Positions 47,791-57,895 of a DNA stretch of 64,000 nt are shown in pieces. Every line of letters begins with the position of its first letter. The first letter of the stretch is position 1. This DNA is from Pseudomonas tritici (GTDB taxonomy: Bacteria > Pseudomonadota > Gammaproteobacteria > Pseudomonadales > Pseudomonadaceae): NCBI RefSeq assembly GCF_014268275.3, contig NZ_CP077084.1:558001-622000 (forward strand), read 5' to 3'. The notes beneath the pieces were generated by a model. The model made no database searches, was not told the origin of the DNA, and saw only the letters and a program-made list of their open reading frames with translations. A program made the translations under genes and the position numbers.

Positions 47791-47955
47791 AAGGTGAGAG
47801 CGGTGAGTGACAAGCTGAATGCCCGAAGTGCTTAAAGCACGTGTGGGAGCCCATGCTGTCACTCACCTCTCCACTCTGGTCATTGAGCCCGAACAGTTGA
47901 ACGAGCCCACCTCGAACAGTTACAAGCGTGGGCCAAGCCAGAGCGCTCTCACCTT
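47791..47955 (+). ncRNA. Bridge RNA of the IS110 element
   Basis: AAGGTGAGAGCG (47791-47802) pairs with CGCTCTCACCTT (47944-47955), closing two arms. Arm 1 (stem 47802-47812/47857-47867) carries GCCCG (47821-47825), a hairpin GTGC..GCAC, and GTGTGGGAGC (47841-47850): these match the left and right halves of the REP target around CT. Arm 2 (stem 47874-47879/47938-47943) carries ACAGTTG (47893-47899), a hairpin CGAG..CTCG, and ACAAGC (47922-47927): these match the element's right and left ends. This is the two-loop layout reported for IS621. Confidence 0.85.
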
Positions 47956-47975
47956 GAGTGTAAGAGGATTTGGCT

Positions 47976-48908
47976 ATGTTTTCCTATCCAGCAGGTATTG
48001 ATGTCTCCAGCGGTAGCCTCGAGATTCGGGTTGATCAACTGGATGTAGCGATGAGTTGTTCCAATTCGCAGAGTGATTTTCCTGGGTTAATTGGATGGCT
48101 AACCCTGCATCGCGTGGGTCGAGTGTTGCTGGAGGCCACTGGCGGTTACGAGCGCAAAGTCATGAAAGCGCTTCAAGCTGCGGGCTTTGAAGTCATACGG
48201 ATCAACCCTTGCCGAGCCAAAAGCTTTGCCCGGGCTATGGGGCAACAAGCCAAAACCGATCCGATAGATGCACGCCTTCTTGCGCAGTTCGCAGCGGTCA
48301 TCAAATCGCCCGATAGCCGGGTTACCAGCGCCGAGCAGGATGATTTGCGCGCCCTAGTCCAACAGCGAGAGCACTTTGTTCAGCAAAGAGATGACGACAA
48401 ACGGCGGCTTAAAACGGCCTCCTCTGACGTGGTCAAGCCTGCGCTGCAGAGTCATATCGACTATTTGCAAAAAGTGCTGAAGGAGCTGGAAAGCCTGATC
48501 CGCCAAAGTACAGAACGTCTGGATCGTAAAAAAGTAGCCCTTCTGTGCTCAGTCAAAGGCATAGGACTTGTTACAGCGGCCAGCTTGATGTCCTATCTTC
48601 CGGAGCTAGGCGAGGTGGGTAGACATCAGATTGCAGCATTGAGCGGCACTGCGCCCTACAACGACGATAGCGGCAAGCACAAAGGCAAGCGTCATATCAG
48701 CGGCGGCAGGTTCGCCGCGAGGCGCTCACTGTATATGGCCTGTTGGTCAGTGATCCGGTTTCAGCCTGAGTTTGCCGCGCGATATAAGGCGCTGCGCGAG
48801 AAAGGAAAATGCGCCAAAGTGGCACTCATCGCGTGTATGCGTGTTTTGCTGGTACGCCTAAACGCAATGATCCGTGATGGATCTGAATGGAAAGAGCAAG
48901 CCGCCTAA
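47976..48908 (+). CDS. IS110-family transposase/recombinase
   Basis: 310 residues. N-terminal RuvC-like DEDD domain with D9 (GIDVSSG), E53 (LEATGGYE), D95 and D98 (KTDPIDARL); a coiled coil; then the C-terminal Tnp domain with a GIGLVTAASL helix-hairpin and the serine-bearing LSGTAPYNDDSGKHKGKRHI. ATG 47976 has AAGAGGA upstream. Full length, no frameshift. Confidence 0.95.
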   Translation: MFSYPAGIDVSSGSLEIRVDQLDVAMSCSNSQSDFPGLIGWLTLHRVGRVLLEATGGYERKVMKALQAAGFEVIRINPCRAKSFARAMGQQAKTDPIDARLLAQFAAVIKSPDSRVTSAEQDDLRALVQQREHFVQQRDDDKRRLKTASSDVVKPALQSHIDYLQKVLKELESLIRQSTERLDRKKVALLCSVKGIGLVTAASLMSYLPELGEVGRHQIAALSGTAPYNDDSGKHKGKRHISGGRFAARRSLYMACWSVIRFQPEFAARYKALREKGKCAKVALIACMRVLLVRLNAMIRDGSEWKEQAA

Positions 48909-49013
48909 AATCCTGCGGTAGCTATTTCCTAAAGCAGTTACACGGAGTACAGCCGTGGGAGCGTTGCCGCCTCTGGAAAAAATGGCTTGATGAAAACCAT
49001 CAAGACAGTTGCT

Positions 49014-49019
49014 CCCACA
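49014..49019. repeat. Right remnant of the split REP
   Basis: CCCACA, the terminal bases of the REP arm interrupted by the IS. Confidence 0.75.
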
Positions 49020-49043
49020 TTAGATCTTCAGTGAGCCTGTAAG

Positions 49044-50480
49044 TCAGGCGTCGTCGCCCTCATCGTCGTCACCACCATCGACCTTCATCCCCAGCTCCTT
49101 GATCTTGCGCGTCAGGGTGTTGCGGCCCCAGCCCAGCAGCACGGCGGCATCGCGACGGCGACCTGCGGTGTGCTTCAGGGCGGTTTCGATCATGATCCGC
49201 TCAAACGCTGGTACGGCGCTGTCCAGCAGGCTCGACTGGCCGCGAGCCAGGGCCTGATCCGCCCATTGGCGCAGCGCCTGCTCCCAGTTGGTCACCGGCG
49301 CAGAGTCCTGCGGCAGGCTGAGCAGTTCCGGTGGCAGGTCGCTGATATGCACTTCGCGCCCGGACGCCATCACCGTGATCCAGCGGCAAGTGTTCTCCAG
49401 CTGGCGCACGTTACCTGGCCACGGCAGGTTCTTCAGGTATTCCTCGGTCTCGCTTTTGAGCAGCTTCGGCTCAACCGCCAGCTCTTGCGCGGCGCGGGCA
49501 AGGAAGTGGCGGGCGAGCGTCGGGATGTCTTCGCGACGGTCCGACATCCGCGGAATGTGGATACGGATCACATTGAGGCGGTGGAACAAGTCCTCACGGA
49601 ATTTGCCCGCATGCACCAGGGTTTCCAGGTTCTGGTGGGTCGCGGCGATGATACGCACGTCGACCTTGACCGGCGTGTGCCCGCCAACCCGGTAGAACTC
49701 GCCGTCCGCCAGCACGCGCAGCAGGCGGGTCTGGGTATCGGCCGGCATATCACCGATTTCATCGAGGAACAGCGTGCCGCCGTCCGCCTGTTCAAAACGC
49801 CCGCGACGCAGGTTGGCGGCGCCGGTAAACGCGCCTTTTTCATGGCCGAACAACTCGGACTCCATCAAGTCCTTCGGGATAGCCGCCATGTTCAACGCAA
49901 TAAATGGCGAAGCCGCCCGTGGGCTGTGACGGTGCAGGGCGTGGGCCACCAGTTCTTTACCGGTCCCCGATTCGCCATTGATCAGTACGGTGATGTTGGA
50001 GTGGCTCAAACGCCCGATGGCGCGAAACACTTCCTGCATCGCCGGCGCTTCGCCGATGATTTCCGGGGTGCGGGTCAGGGCGGGTGGGGCTTCTTGGTTC
50101 TGCTGTTCCTGGGCGTGCTGGTTGGCGCGTTTGACCAGCGCCACCGCCTCGTCCACGTCGAATGGCTTGGGCAGGTATTCAAAGGCGCCGCCCTGGTAGG
50201 ACGCGACAGCGCTGTCCAGGTCCGAGTGCGCGGTCATGATGATCACCGGCAAACGCGGGTGCTGCTCGCGAATCCGTGCCAACAGGTCCAGGCCACTGGC
50301 GCCGGGCATGCGGATGTCGGAAATGATCACGTCGGGCTGCTGGCGAGCCAGGCGGCTCATCACCCCGTCGGCGCTGTCGAAGCTCTGGGTGGTCATGCCT
50401 TCCTGTTGCAAGGCTTTCTCGAGGACCCAGCGGATAGAACGGTCGTCATCGACGATCCAGACAGTTTCACTACGGCTCAT
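49044..50480 (-). CDS. ntrC: NtrC, nitrogen response regulator
   Basis: 478 residues: receiver domain with phospho-acceptor D55 (IISDIRMPG), sigma-54-activating AAA+ domain (GESGTGKE, GAFTGA loop, GGTLFLDEIGD) and a Fis-type helix-turn-helix at the C-terminus (RRRDAAVLLGWGRNTLTRKI). Activates sigma-54 promoters under nitrogen limitation, such as the glnA promoter here. Overlaps ntrB by 4 bases. Confidence 0.97.
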   Translation of the reverse strand: MSRSETVWIVDDDRSIRWVLEKALQQEGMTTQSFDSADGVMSRLARQQPDVIISDIRMPGASGLDLLARIREQHPRLPVIIMTAHSDLDSAVASYQGGAFEYLPKPFDVDEAVALVKRANQHAQEQQNQEAPPALTRTPEIIGEAPAMQEVFRAIGRLSHSNITVLINGESGTGKELVAHALHRHSPRAASPFIALNMAAIPKDLMESELFGHEKGAFTGAANLRRGRFEQADGGTLFLDEIGDMPADTQTRLLRVLADGEFYRVGGHTPVKVDVRIIAATHQNLETLVHAGKFREDLFHRLNVIRIHIPRMSDRREDIPTLARHFLARAAQELAVEPKLLKSETEEYLKNLPWPGNVRQLENTCRWITVMASGREVHISDLPPELLSLPQDSAPVTNWEQALRQWADQALARGQSSLLDSAVPAFERIMIETALKHTAGRRRDAAVLLGWGRNTLTRKIKELGMKVDGGDDDEGDDA

Positions 50481-51562
50481 GTCGATGGGGCTCCTTGTTC
50501 CAGTGGCAGAAAGATCGAGAACGTGGTGTGGCCAGGATGGCTCTCACATTCGATCAGACCCTGGTGCTGGCTGATGATGTTCTGGGTAATGGCCAGGCCC
50601 AGCCCGGTACCGTCCGGGCGGCCGCTGACCATGGGAAAGAAAATGGTTTCCTGCAGTTCCGCAGGAATGCCCGGGCCGTTGTCGATGATCTCGACCTTGG
50701 TCACCAGGCGATGGCGCACATGGCCGATGGTGAACTGGCGCAGGGCACGGGTGCGCAGGCTGATGCGGCCCAGGCGCAGTTCGTTCTGGCTGCTGATGGC
50801 TTGCATGGCGTTGCGCACGATATTGAGCACTGCCTGGATCATCTGTTCGCGGTCGATCAATACGTCCGGAATGCTCGGATCATAGTCGCGCACCAAGGTA
50901 ATGCAGCCCTGGCTTTCGGCCTCGACCAGGTGGCAGACGCGCTCCAGCACTTCGTGCACGTTGGTCATCGCCAGCGACGGCAGCTTGTTGGAGCCGAGCA
51001 TGCGGTCCACCAGGTTACGCAGGCGGTCGGCTTCTTCGATGATGACGTTGGTGTAGTCCTTGAGGTGTTCCTCCGGCAGCTCGCGGGCCAGCAGTTGCGC
51101 CGCGCCGCGAATCCCGCCGAGGGGGTTCTTGATCTCATGGGCCAGGCCGCGCACCAGCATCTTGCTGGTTTCCTGCTTGGACAGCTGCGCTTCTTCCTTG
51201 GTAATGCGCAGCAGGCGGTCGCGAGGGTGCACTTCGAGCAGCAGCAGGGTCGCGCCATTGCTCAGGATCGGGGTGACGGCGTAGTCGACCGTCAGCGTCT
51301 GGCCGGTGAGGGCGGTGAGCATCGCTTCGCGTTTGGTAAACGGGTGTGCCTGCTCCACCGCCTGGCGCAATGAGCTCAAGGCTTCGGCTGACTCGGTGAA
51401 CAGCTCGCTGATGAACTGCCCATGGCTGCGCTGGCCGCTGATGGCCAGGAGCATCTCTGCTGCCGGATTCATGTACTCAAGACGCAGATCGGCGTTGAGC
51501 AGGATGGTCGCGGTGGTCAGGTTGTCGAGTAACAAACGGTGCAGTGCATCACTGATGGTCAT
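50477..51562 (-). CDS. ntrB: NtrB, nitrogen sensor kinase/phosphatase
   Basis: 361 residues: N-terminal PAS domain (about 15-110), dimerisation helix with H142 in GLAHEIKNPLGG, and ATPase motifs DNGPGIP and GTGLGLAI. Cytoplasmic; with PII it sets NtrC phosphorylation. ATG 51562 with AAGAGG upstream. Confidence 0.96.
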   Translation of the reverse strand: MTISDALHRLLLDNLTTATILLNADLRLEYMNPAAEMLLAISGQRSHGQFISELFTESAEALSSLRQAVEQAHPFTKREAMLTALTGQTLTVDYAVTPILSNGATLLLLEVHPRDRLLRITKEEAQLSKQETSKMLVRGLAHEIKNPLGGIRGAAQLLARELPEEHLKDYTNVIIEEADRLRNLVDRMLGSNKLPSLAMTNVHEVLERVCHLVEAESQGCITLVRDYDPSIPDVLIDREQMIQAVLNIVRNAMQAISSQNELRLGRISLRTRALRQFTIGHVRHRLVTKVEIIDNGPGIPAELQETIFFPMVSGRPDGTGLGLAITQNIISQHQGLIECESHPGHTTFSIFLPLEQGAPST

Positions 51563-51762
51563 CGGGACCTCTTTTGGAGCAAGGCGCGTGCTTGAGGCAC
51601 ACGCTGATACAAGGAAAATGCAAAAACCAAACCAAGGCTCCGAAAAGAAGCGTTAATCGCCTGAAATAGGCGTTTAAGGCTCGAATCTGTGGCGTTCTGC
51701 CAGCTTCATCGGGAAGATTCGAACCAAAATGGGCTGGACAGGTGGGAAGGGTGCAGTGGGTC

Positions 51763-51777
51763 GCACCAATATAGTGC
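51763..51777 (-). promoter_or_regulatory. NtrC-type site upstream of ntrBC
   Basis: GCACC-AATAT-AGTGC, matching the NtrC dyad GCACC-N5-GGTGC at 9 of 10 positions and with the same AGTGC half as the glnA site. It lies about 200 bases before ntrB and could mediate autoregulation. The remainder of 51563-51841 shows no gene. Confidence 0.5.
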
Positions 51778-51841
51778 GGTTTTGTGAAGGTTGTTCAGGA
51801 ACTAGGAAATTACGGTGAATCGCCTGGAAGGTTGCGGTGGG

Positions 51842-51913
51842 TGTGGGCGCTGGCTTGCCTGCGATAGCGGTTTTGGATGTACCGCGCTTATCGCAGGCAA
51901 GCCAGCTCCCACA
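51842..51913. repeat. REP doublet, variant
   Basis: Arms TGTGGGCGCTGGCTTGCCTG and CAGGCAAGCCAGCTCCCACA with a short centre; 72 bases in all. Confidence 0.88.
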
Positions 51914-51933
51914 TTGTGATCGGGGTTACAGCC

Positions 51934-52470
51934 TCAGTTCTTCTGGATGCACAGCTCGGCCGTGGCGCGAATCATTGCCAGTTGCCGCAAAGGATCGTTC
52001 AGCGGCTCATGCACGGCCGTGGCGAGCCATTGCGGGCACTGCGGGTCGGTGCGCTGCGGGCTGAAGTCGGCCAGTTGCTGCAGCAGGCGCTTTTGCAGTT
52101 CATCCAGCTGCGGGCGAATCTGCTTGACCAGGTCCGGGCGCGGATCATCGGGCGCCTTGCCCTGGAACTGCCAGTCGGACAGGTGCGTGTACTGCACCAG
52201 TTTGTTCGCTTCGATCTGCGCCGAGAAAAACTGCTCGGCGGCGGCAGGGTCCAGCTTGTAGCTTGGCGCCTGGGCGACAACGCTGGCGATCACCTCTTGT
52301 TCGCGTTTCTTATCTTCTACGGGTTTTTTGCTGTCCCATTTGCTCAGGGCTACCTGGTCGGCAATTTCCAGGCGCTCGGCGATGCTGTTGAGCAGCGGCT
52401 CAAGGGTAGGTGGCGCGGCGCTCGCACCGGTACTGACAAATAACAGAGCGAACACAAATCGGTATTTCAA
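51934..52470 (-). CDS. Periplasmic chorismate mutase (AroQ-gamma type)
   Basis: 178 residues with a signal peptide ending ASA, then the AroQ helical pattern (LLNSIAERLEIADQVALSKW, KKREQEV, FFSAQIEANKLVQY). The secreted gamma class converts chorismate to prephenate outside the cytoplasm; P. aeruginosa has one. Role unclear. It lies between ntrB and glnA. Confidence 0.85.
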   Translation of the reverse strand: MKYRFVFALLFVSTGASAAPPTLEPLLNSIAERLEIADQVALSKWDSKKPVEDKKREQEVIASVVAQAPSYKLDPAAAEQFFSAQIEANKLVQYTHLSDWQFQGKAPDDPRPDLVKQIRPQLDELQKRLLQQLADFSPQRTDPQCPQWLATAVHEPLNDPLRQLAMIRATAELCIQKN

Positions 52471-52481
52471 AGGTGATCTCC

Positions 52482-52570
52482 TGTGGGAGCGGGCTTGCCC
52501 GCGATGGCGGTGGGTCAGTCATACATCAGGTGGCGGGCAGTACGCTATCGCGGGCCAGCCTGCTCCCGCA
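52482..52570. repeat. REP doublet, imperfect
   Basis: Left arm TGTGGGAGCGGGCTTGCCCG; right arm GGGCCAGCCTGCTCCCGCA has diverged at several bases. Confidence 0.85.
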
Positions 52571-52589
52571 TTCTTCACAAATCGCGGGC

Positions 52590-52620
52590 AAAAAAAGACC
52601 TCCTGAAGGAGGTCTTTTTT
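52590..52620 (-). terminator. Rho-independent terminator of glnA
   Basis: AAAGACCTCC/GGAGGTCTTT around TGAA, with A- and T-runs outside, 30 bases beyond the glnA stop. Confidence 0.9.
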
Positions 52621-52650
52621 CAGCACGCCACGTTAAGCGGCGCTACCGGA

Positions 52651-54057
52651 TCAGCAGCTGTAGTACAGCTCGTATTCCAGCGGGTGTACGAAGGTGCGAA
52701 CCTTGATTTCTTCCGCGCTTTTCAGCTCGATGTAAGCGTCGATGAAGTCGTCGCTGAACACGCCGCCTTTGGTCAGGAACGCACGGCCCTTGTCCAGCTC
52801 TTCCAGGGCTTCTTTCAGGCTGCCACACACTTGTGGGATCTCTTTGGCCTCTTCAGGCGGCAGGTCGTACAAGTTTTTGTCGGCGGCGTCGCCAGGGTGG
52901 ATCTTGTTCTGGATACCGTCCAGGCCGGCCATGACCAGGGCAGCGAAGGCCAGGTATGGGTTGGCTGCTGGATCCGGGAAGCGCGCTTCGATACGGCGAG
53001 CACGAGGGCTGGACACGTAAGGAATACGGATCGACGCGGAACGGTTACGTGCCGAGTAAGCCAGCATTACCGGTGCTTCGAAACCTGGGACCAGACGCTT
53101 GTAGGAGTTGGTCGACGGGTTGGTGAAGCCGTTCAGGGCCTTACCGTGCTTGATGATACCGCCGATGAAGTACAGGGCGGTGTCGGACAGGCCGGCATAA
53201 CCTTCGCCAGCGAAGGTGTTCTTGCCATCTTTGGCGATGGACAAGTGAACGTGCATACCCGAGCCGTTATCGCCGTACAGCGGCTTAGGCATGAAGGTAG
53301 CGGTACGGCCGTAGGCAACGGCAGTGTTGTGTACGCAATACTTCAGGGTTTGAACTTCGTCAGCCTTGGCCACCAGGGTGTTGAACTTCACACCGATTTC
53401 GTTCTGGCCGGCAGTCGCCACTTCGTGGTGGTGCACTTCGATGACCAGGCCCATGTCTTCCATGGCGTTGCACATGGAGGTACGGATTTCGTGGTCATGG
53501 TCGAACGGCGGAACCGGGAAGTAGCCACCTTTGATACCTGGACGGTGGCCATGGTTGCCGCCTTCCACGTCCTGGTCGGACATCCACGAACCTTGTTCGG
53601 AGTAGATCTTGAACATCGAACCGGAGATGTCGGACTTGAACTTGACCTGGTCGAAGATGAAGAACTCTGGCTCCGGGCCTACGAATACGGTGTCGCCGAT
53701 ACCGGTGGACTTCAGGTATTCCTCGGCACGCTTGGCGATCGCACGTGGGTCGCGGTCGTAGCCTTGCATGGTCGAAGGCTCGATCACGTCGCAAACCAGG
53801 ATCAGGGTTGGCTCTTCGGTGAACGGGTCCAGCACGGCAGTGCTGTCGTCCGGCATCAGGATCATGTCGGAGGCTTCGATGCCTTTCCAGCCAGCGATGG
53901 AGGAACCGTCGAACATTTTGCCTTCTTCAAAGAAAGCATCATCCAGCGCATCGCGAGCCGGCATGGTCACGTGGTGCTGAGTGCCTTTGGTGTCCGTGAA
54001 GCGCAGATCAATCCATTTAACGTCATGATCTTTGATGAGTTGAACCGACTTCGACAT
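52651..54057 (-). CDS. glnA: GlnA, glutamine synthetase type I
   Basis: 468 residues, class I-beta. Metal and substrate motifs [17 protein letters not shown], and [13 protein letters not shown] are present, and Y397 in NLYDLPPEE is the adenylylation site. Makes glutamine from glutamate and ammonia. Its promoter is sigma-54-type with an NtrC site (54158-54292). Confidence 0.98.
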   Translation of the reverse strand: MSKSVQLIKDHDVKWIDLRFTDTKGTQHHVTMPARDALDDAFFEEGKMFDGSSIAGWKGIEASDMILMPDDSTAVLDPFTEEPTLILVCDVIEPSTMQGYDRDPRAIAKRAEEYLKSTGIGDTVFVGPEPEFFIFDQVKFKSDISGSMFKIYSEQGSWMSDQDVEGGNHGHRPGIKGGYFPVPPFDHDHEIRTSMCNAMEDMGLVIEVHHHEVATAGQNEIGVKFNTLVAKADEVQTLKYCVHNTAVAYGRTATFMPKPLYGDNGSGMHVHLSIAKDGKNTFAGEGYAGLSDTALYFIGGIIKHGKALNGFTNPSTNSYKRLVPGFEAPVMLAYSARNRSASIRIPYVSSPRARRIEARFPDPAANPYLAFAALVMAGLDGIQNKIHPGDAADKNLYDLPPEEAKEIPQVCGSLKEALEELDKGRAFLTKGGVFSDDFIDAYIELKSAEEIKVRTFVHPLEYELYYSC

Positions 54058-54157
54058 AGTGTCCTCCGGGTGGCTTCGGGCTGGGTAGTGGAGTAGCCCT
54101 TAGAATTTGGGTGATGCCGGCGCGGATACTCCGCCATGGCAACCTGCCTCACAAGAG

Positions 54158-54173
54158 AGCAAATTGCATGCCA
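54158..54173 (-). promoter_or_regulatory. glnA: Sigma-54 promoter of glnA
   Basis: Leftward TGGCATGCAATTTGCT matches TGGCACGNNNNTTGCW at 11 of 12 defined positions, with correct GG/GC spacing, giving a leader of about 90 bases. Confidence 0.85.
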
Positions 54174-54277
54174 GTGCGCCAACATGGGTTTTTTGATCCA
54201 AAAACGCCCCTATAAAGGTGCATTGCGACAAAAGCGTAAAATCTTCGCACCGCAATGTGGCGCAATGGAACGAAAGC

Positions 54278-54292
54278 GCACCCATTTAGTGC
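54278..54292 (-). promoter_or_regulatory. NtrC-type enhancer site of glnA
   Basis: GCACC-CATTT-AGTGC matches GCACC-N5-GGTGC at 9 of 10 positions, about 110 bases upstream of the sigma-54 promoter, the expected enhancer distance. Confidence 0.7.
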
Positions 54293-54341
54293 GTTGCGTG
54301 TGCTATGCATATTAACTGGTTAAACCGTGAGCGATTTCCGC

Positions 54342-54347
54342 TATAAT
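54342..54347 (+). promoter_or_regulatory. -10 element of thiI
   Basis: TATAAT 43 bases before the thiI ATG, with a weak -35 (TTAAAC at 54320). It faces away from the glnA promoter. Confidence 0.55.
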
Positions 54348-54389
54348 CCGCGCCCCCCTTTTTCAGCAGGCCCGGCGCGCGCTGTTTCC

Positions 54390-55844
54390 ATGAAATTAAT
54401 CGTTAAAGTCTTCCCCGAAATCACCATCAAGAGCCGACCGGTACGGATGCGTTTCATCCGTCAATTGGCCAAGAACATCCGTGCCGTGCTCCGCGATCTG
54501 GACCCGGCTGTGGTGGTGAATGGCGTGTGGGACAACCTCGAGCTGGAAACCCGTGTCACCGAGCCCAAAGCCTTGAAGGACATGACCGAGCGCCTGAGCT
54601 GCATGCCGGGCATCGCGCATTTCCTGCAGGTGGATGAGTACCCGCTTGGCGACTTCGACGACATCACCGAGAAGTGCAAACAGCACTTCGGTAATGAGCT
54701 GGAAGGAAAGATCTTTTCGGTGCGTTGCAAGCGTGCCGGCAAGCACACCTTTAGCTCCATGGATGTCGAAAAATACGTCGGCAGCAAGCTGCGTCGCGAG
54801 TGCGGCGCCGCCGGAATTTCCCTGAAAGCGCCGCAAATTGAAGTGCGCATGGAAATTCGCGACCAACGGTTGTTTGTGATCCACAGCCAGCACAACAGTA
54901 TCGGCGGCTACCCGCTGGGCGCCCTGGAACAGACCCTGGTATTGATGTCCGGCGGTTTCGATTCCACGGTGGCGGCTTACCAGATCATGCGCCGCGGCCT
55001 GATGAGCCACTTCTGCTTCTTTAACCTGGGCGGGCGTGCACACGAATTGGGCGTGATGGAAGTTGCGCACTTTATCTGGAAGAAATACGGCAGCTCCCAA
55101 CGCGTGCTATTTGTAAGCGTACCGTTCGAGGAAGTGTTGGGCGAAATTCTCGGCAAAGTCGATAACAGTCATATGGGCGTAGTTTTGAAGCGTATGATGT
55201 TGCGCGCTGCGTCGCGGATCGCCGACCAGTTGCAGATCGACGCGCTGGTGACCGGTGAGGCGATCTCCCAGGTGTCCAGTCAGACGCTGCCGAACCTGTC
55301 GCTGATCGACTGCGTGACCGAAAAGCTGGTGCTACGCCCGCTGATCGCCAGTCACAAGCAGGACATCATCGACCTGGCCGAAGAAATCGGTACCGCTGAT
55401 TTCGCCAAGCATATGCCTGAATATTGCGGGGTCATCTCGGTGAACCCCAAGACCCACGCCAAGCGAAACCGCGTGGAGTACGAAGAACAACAGTTCGACA
55501 TGGCGATTCTTGAGCGTGCGCTTGAGAACGCCAAAATGGTCCCGATCGATCGCGTAATCGACGAACTGGGCCAGGACGTAAAGATCGAAGAAGTCAGCGA
55601 AGCCCTGGCCGGCCAGATCGTCGTCGACATCCGTCACCCGGATGCCGCCGAAGATGAGCCGCTGGAAATCGCCGGCATCGACGTACAAACGCTGCCGTTT
55701 TATGCATTGAACGCGCGTTTCAAGGAACTGGATAACAGCCGTCAGTACCTGCTGTATTGCGACAAAGGCGTGATGAGTCGCCTGCATGCCCACCATTTGC
55801 TCAGTGAGGGGTATGCCAATGTGCGCGTTTATCGACCGAGCTAA
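54390..55844 (+). CDS. thiI: ThiI, tRNA 4-thiouridine synthase
   Basis: 484 residues: THUMP domain, PP-loop ATPase (LMSGGFDST) and C-terminal rhodanese domain with Cys in [10 protein letters not shown]; a second functional Cys is in EYCGV. Inserts sulfur into tRNA U8 and serves thiamine thiazole synthesis. The start at 54390 ([10 protein letters not shown]) matches family N-termini; no strong ribosome site is visible. Confidence 0.96.
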   Translation: MKLIVKVFPEITIKSRPVRMRFIRQLAKNIRAVLRDLDPAVVVNGVWDNLELETRVTEPKALKDMTERLSCMPGIAHFLQVDEYPLGDFDDITEKCKQHFGNELEGKIFSVRCKRAGKHTFSSMDVEKYVGSKLRRECGAAGISLKAPQIEVRMEIRDQRLFVIHSQHNSIGGYPLGALEQTLVLMSGGFDSTVAAYQIMRRGLMSHFCFFNLGGRAHELGVMEVAHFIWKKYGSSQRVLFVSVPFEEVLGEILGKVDNSHMGVVLKRMMLRAASRIADQLQIDALVTGEAISQVSSQTLPNLSLIDCVTEKLVLRPLIASHKQDIIDLAEEIGTADFAKHMPEYCGVISVNPKTHAKRNRVEYEEQQFDMAILERALENAKMVPIDRVIDELGQDVKIEEVSEALAGQIVVDIRHPDAAEDEPLEIAGIDVQTLPFYALNARFKELDNSRQYLLYCDKGVMSRLHAHHLLSEGYANVRVYRPS

Positions 55845-55983
55845 GAGCCCGGGGCTGTTTGCCTGTGGCCTGCGTCACCGGCCCCCCGACTCTGCCGTCA
55901 AGCTGTAACGGCAAGGCCTGACTCTACTGTAAATCGCTGCCACGACCTGTCAGCACACCGAATCCTCTGATCGAGATACACAA

Positions 55984-57804
55984 GTGATCGAAAATCTACG
56001 TAACATCGCCATCATTGCTCACGTTGACCACGGTAAAACCACCCTGGTAGACAAACTCTTGCGTCAATCCGGCACCCTGGAGCGCAACGAGCTCAACGAC
56101 GAGCGCGTGATGGACTCCAACGACCAGGAAAAAGAGCGCGGTATTACCATCCTGGCGAAAAACACCGCTATCAACTGGAACGGCTACCACATCAACATCG
56201 TGGATACCCCGGGCCACGCCGACTTCGGCGGCGAAGTAGAACGCGTAATGTCGATGGTTGACTCCGTTCTGCTGCTGGTTGACGCTCAAGACGGCCCTAT
56301 GCCGCAAACCCGTTTCGTGACCAAGAAGGCTTTCGAAGCCGGCCTGCGTCCGATCGTGTGCATCAACAAGGTTGACCGTCCAGGCGCGCGTCCGGACTGG
56401 GTTCTGGACCAGATCTTCGACCTGTTCGACAACCTGGGTGCTACCGAAGAGCAACTGGACTTCCAAGTTATCTACGCCTCGGCCCTGAACGGTATTGCCG
56501 GTCTGGAACACACCGCCATGGCGGAAGACATGACCCCGCTGTACCAGGCGATCGTTGACCACGTTCCACCACCGAAGGTTGACCGTGAAGGCCCGTTCCA
56601 GATGCAAATCTCGGCACTGGACTACAACAGCTTCCTGGGTGTTATCGGCGTTGGCCGTATCGCGCGTGGTAGCGTCAAGCCGAACACCCCGGTTGTCGCT
56701 ATCGGCGCCGACGGCAAGAAGCGTAACGGTCGTATCCTGAAGCTGATGGGGCACCACGGTCTGCACCGTATCGACGTTGAAGAAGCTTTCGCAGGCGACA
56801 TCGTGTGCGTGAGCGGTATGGACTCGCTGTTCATCTCCGACACCCTGTGCCAGCCGGACACTGTCGAGGCGATGAAGCCTCTGACCGTTGACGAGCCAAC
56901 CGTTTCCATGACCTTCCAGGTAAACGACTCGCCTTTCTGCGGTAAAGAAGGCAAGTTCGTGACGTCCCGTAACATCAAGGAACGTCTGGACAAAGAGCTG
57001 CTGTACAACGTTGCTCTGCGCGTTGAAGAAGGCGACTCGGCTGACAAGTTCAAGGTTTCCGGCCGTGGTGAGCTGCACCTCTCGGTACTGATCGAAACCA
57101 TGCGTCGCGAAGGCTTCGAAATGGGCGTTGGTCGTCCGGAAGTGATCATCCGTACCGTTGACGGCGTGAAGCAGGAACCGTTCGAAAACGTCACCATCGA
57201 CACCCCTGAAGAATCCCAGGGCAAGGTCATGGAAGAGATGGGCCTGCGTAAGGGCGACCTGACCAACATGGTGCCGGATGGCAAAGGCCGTGTACGTCTG
57301 GAATACAACATCCCTGCTCGTGGTCTGATCGGTTTCCGTAACCAGTTCCTGACCCTGACCAACGGTGCTGGCATCCTGACCTCGATCTTCGATCGCTATG
57401 ACACCATGAAGTCCGGCGACATGTCCGGCCGTCAGAACGGTGTTCTGGTATCGGTTGAAACCGGCAAGGCACTGACCTACTCCCTGGAAACCCTCCAGGC
57501 GCGTGGCAAGCTGTTCGTTGAACACGGTCAAGAGATCTACAACGGTCAGATCGTTGGTCTGAACAGCCGTGACAACGACATGGGCGTCAACCCAACCAAA
57601 GGCAAGAAGCTCGACAACATGCGTGCTTCGGGTAAAGACGAAACCATCGCCCTGGTTCCACCTGTTCGCTTCACCCTGGAACAGGCCCTGGAATTCATCC
57701 AGGACGACGAGCTGTGCGAAGTGACGCCTAAGTCGATCCGCCTGCGTAAGAAGATCCTGGACGAAGGCGAGCGTACCCGCGCTGCCAAGAAAGCCAAGAA
57801 CTGA
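55984..57804 (+). CDS. typA: TypA/BipA, ribosome-associated GTPase
   Basis: 606 residues with a GTG start. Translational GTPase motifs [23 protein letters not shown] and NKVD; C-terminal BipA domains follow. Helps ribosome assembly and stress adaptation. Ends at a strong terminator. Confidence 0.97.
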   Translation: MIENLRNIAIIAHVDHGKTTLVDKLLRQSGTLERNELNDERVMDSNDQEKERGITILAKNTAINWNGYHINIVDTPGHADFGGEVERVMSMVDSVLLLVDAQDGPMPQTRFVTKKAFEAGLRPIVCINKVDRPGARPDWVLDQIFDLFDNLGATEEQLDFQVIYASALNGIAGLEHTAMAEDMTPLYQAIVDHVPPPKVDREGPFQMQISALDYNSFLGVIGVGRIARGSVKPNTPVVAIGADGKKRNGRILKLMGHHGLHRIDVEEAFAGDIVCVSGMDSLFISDTLCQPDTVEAMKPLTVDEPTVSMTFQVNDSPFCGKEGKFVTSRNIKERLDKELLYNVALRVEEGDSADKFKVSGRGELHLSVLIETMRREGFEMGVGRPEVIIRTVDGVKQEPFENVTIDTPEESQGKVMEEMGLRKGDLTNMVPDGKGRVRLEYNIPARGLIGFRNQFLTLTNGAGILTSIFDRYDTMKSGDMSGRQNGVLVSVETGKALTYSLETLQARGKLFVEHGQEIYNGQIVGLNSRDNDMGVNPTKGKKLDNMRASGKDETIALVPPVRFTLEQALEFIQDDELCEVTPKSIRLRKKILDEGERTRAAKKAKN

Positions 57805-57822
57805 GTTAACTCAGGCTGAATG

Positions 57823-57860
57823 AAAAACGCCCCCGGTCGAAAGGCCGGGGGCGTTTTTTT
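57823..57860 (+). terminator. Rho-independent terminator of typA
   Basis: AACGCCCCCGG/CCGGGGGCGTT plus T-run, 18 bases after the stop. Confidence 0.93.
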
Positions 57861-57895
57861 ATGCCTGCAGTTTGTGTGGTGTTTGTGCCGACCCT

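Larger units (their letters stand above)
47766..49013 (+). mobile_element. IS110-family insertion sequence in a REP
   Basis: About 1.25 kb, bounded by CT at 47764-47765 and again at 49012-49013. Removing it rejoins GCAAGCCCG-CT-CCCACATT, an intact REP arm. There are no terminal inverted repeats, as expected for IS110. The left end (210 bases) holds the bridge RNA; then comes the recombinase; the right end is about 100 bases. Both ends and gene look intact, so it may be mobile. Confidence 0.88.

Noticed and set aside
51580..51595. Sigma-54-like AAGCACGCGCCTTGCT before ntrB
   Set aside because: It lacks one of the invariant -24 G bases, and the start site would fall within the ntrB ribosome site.
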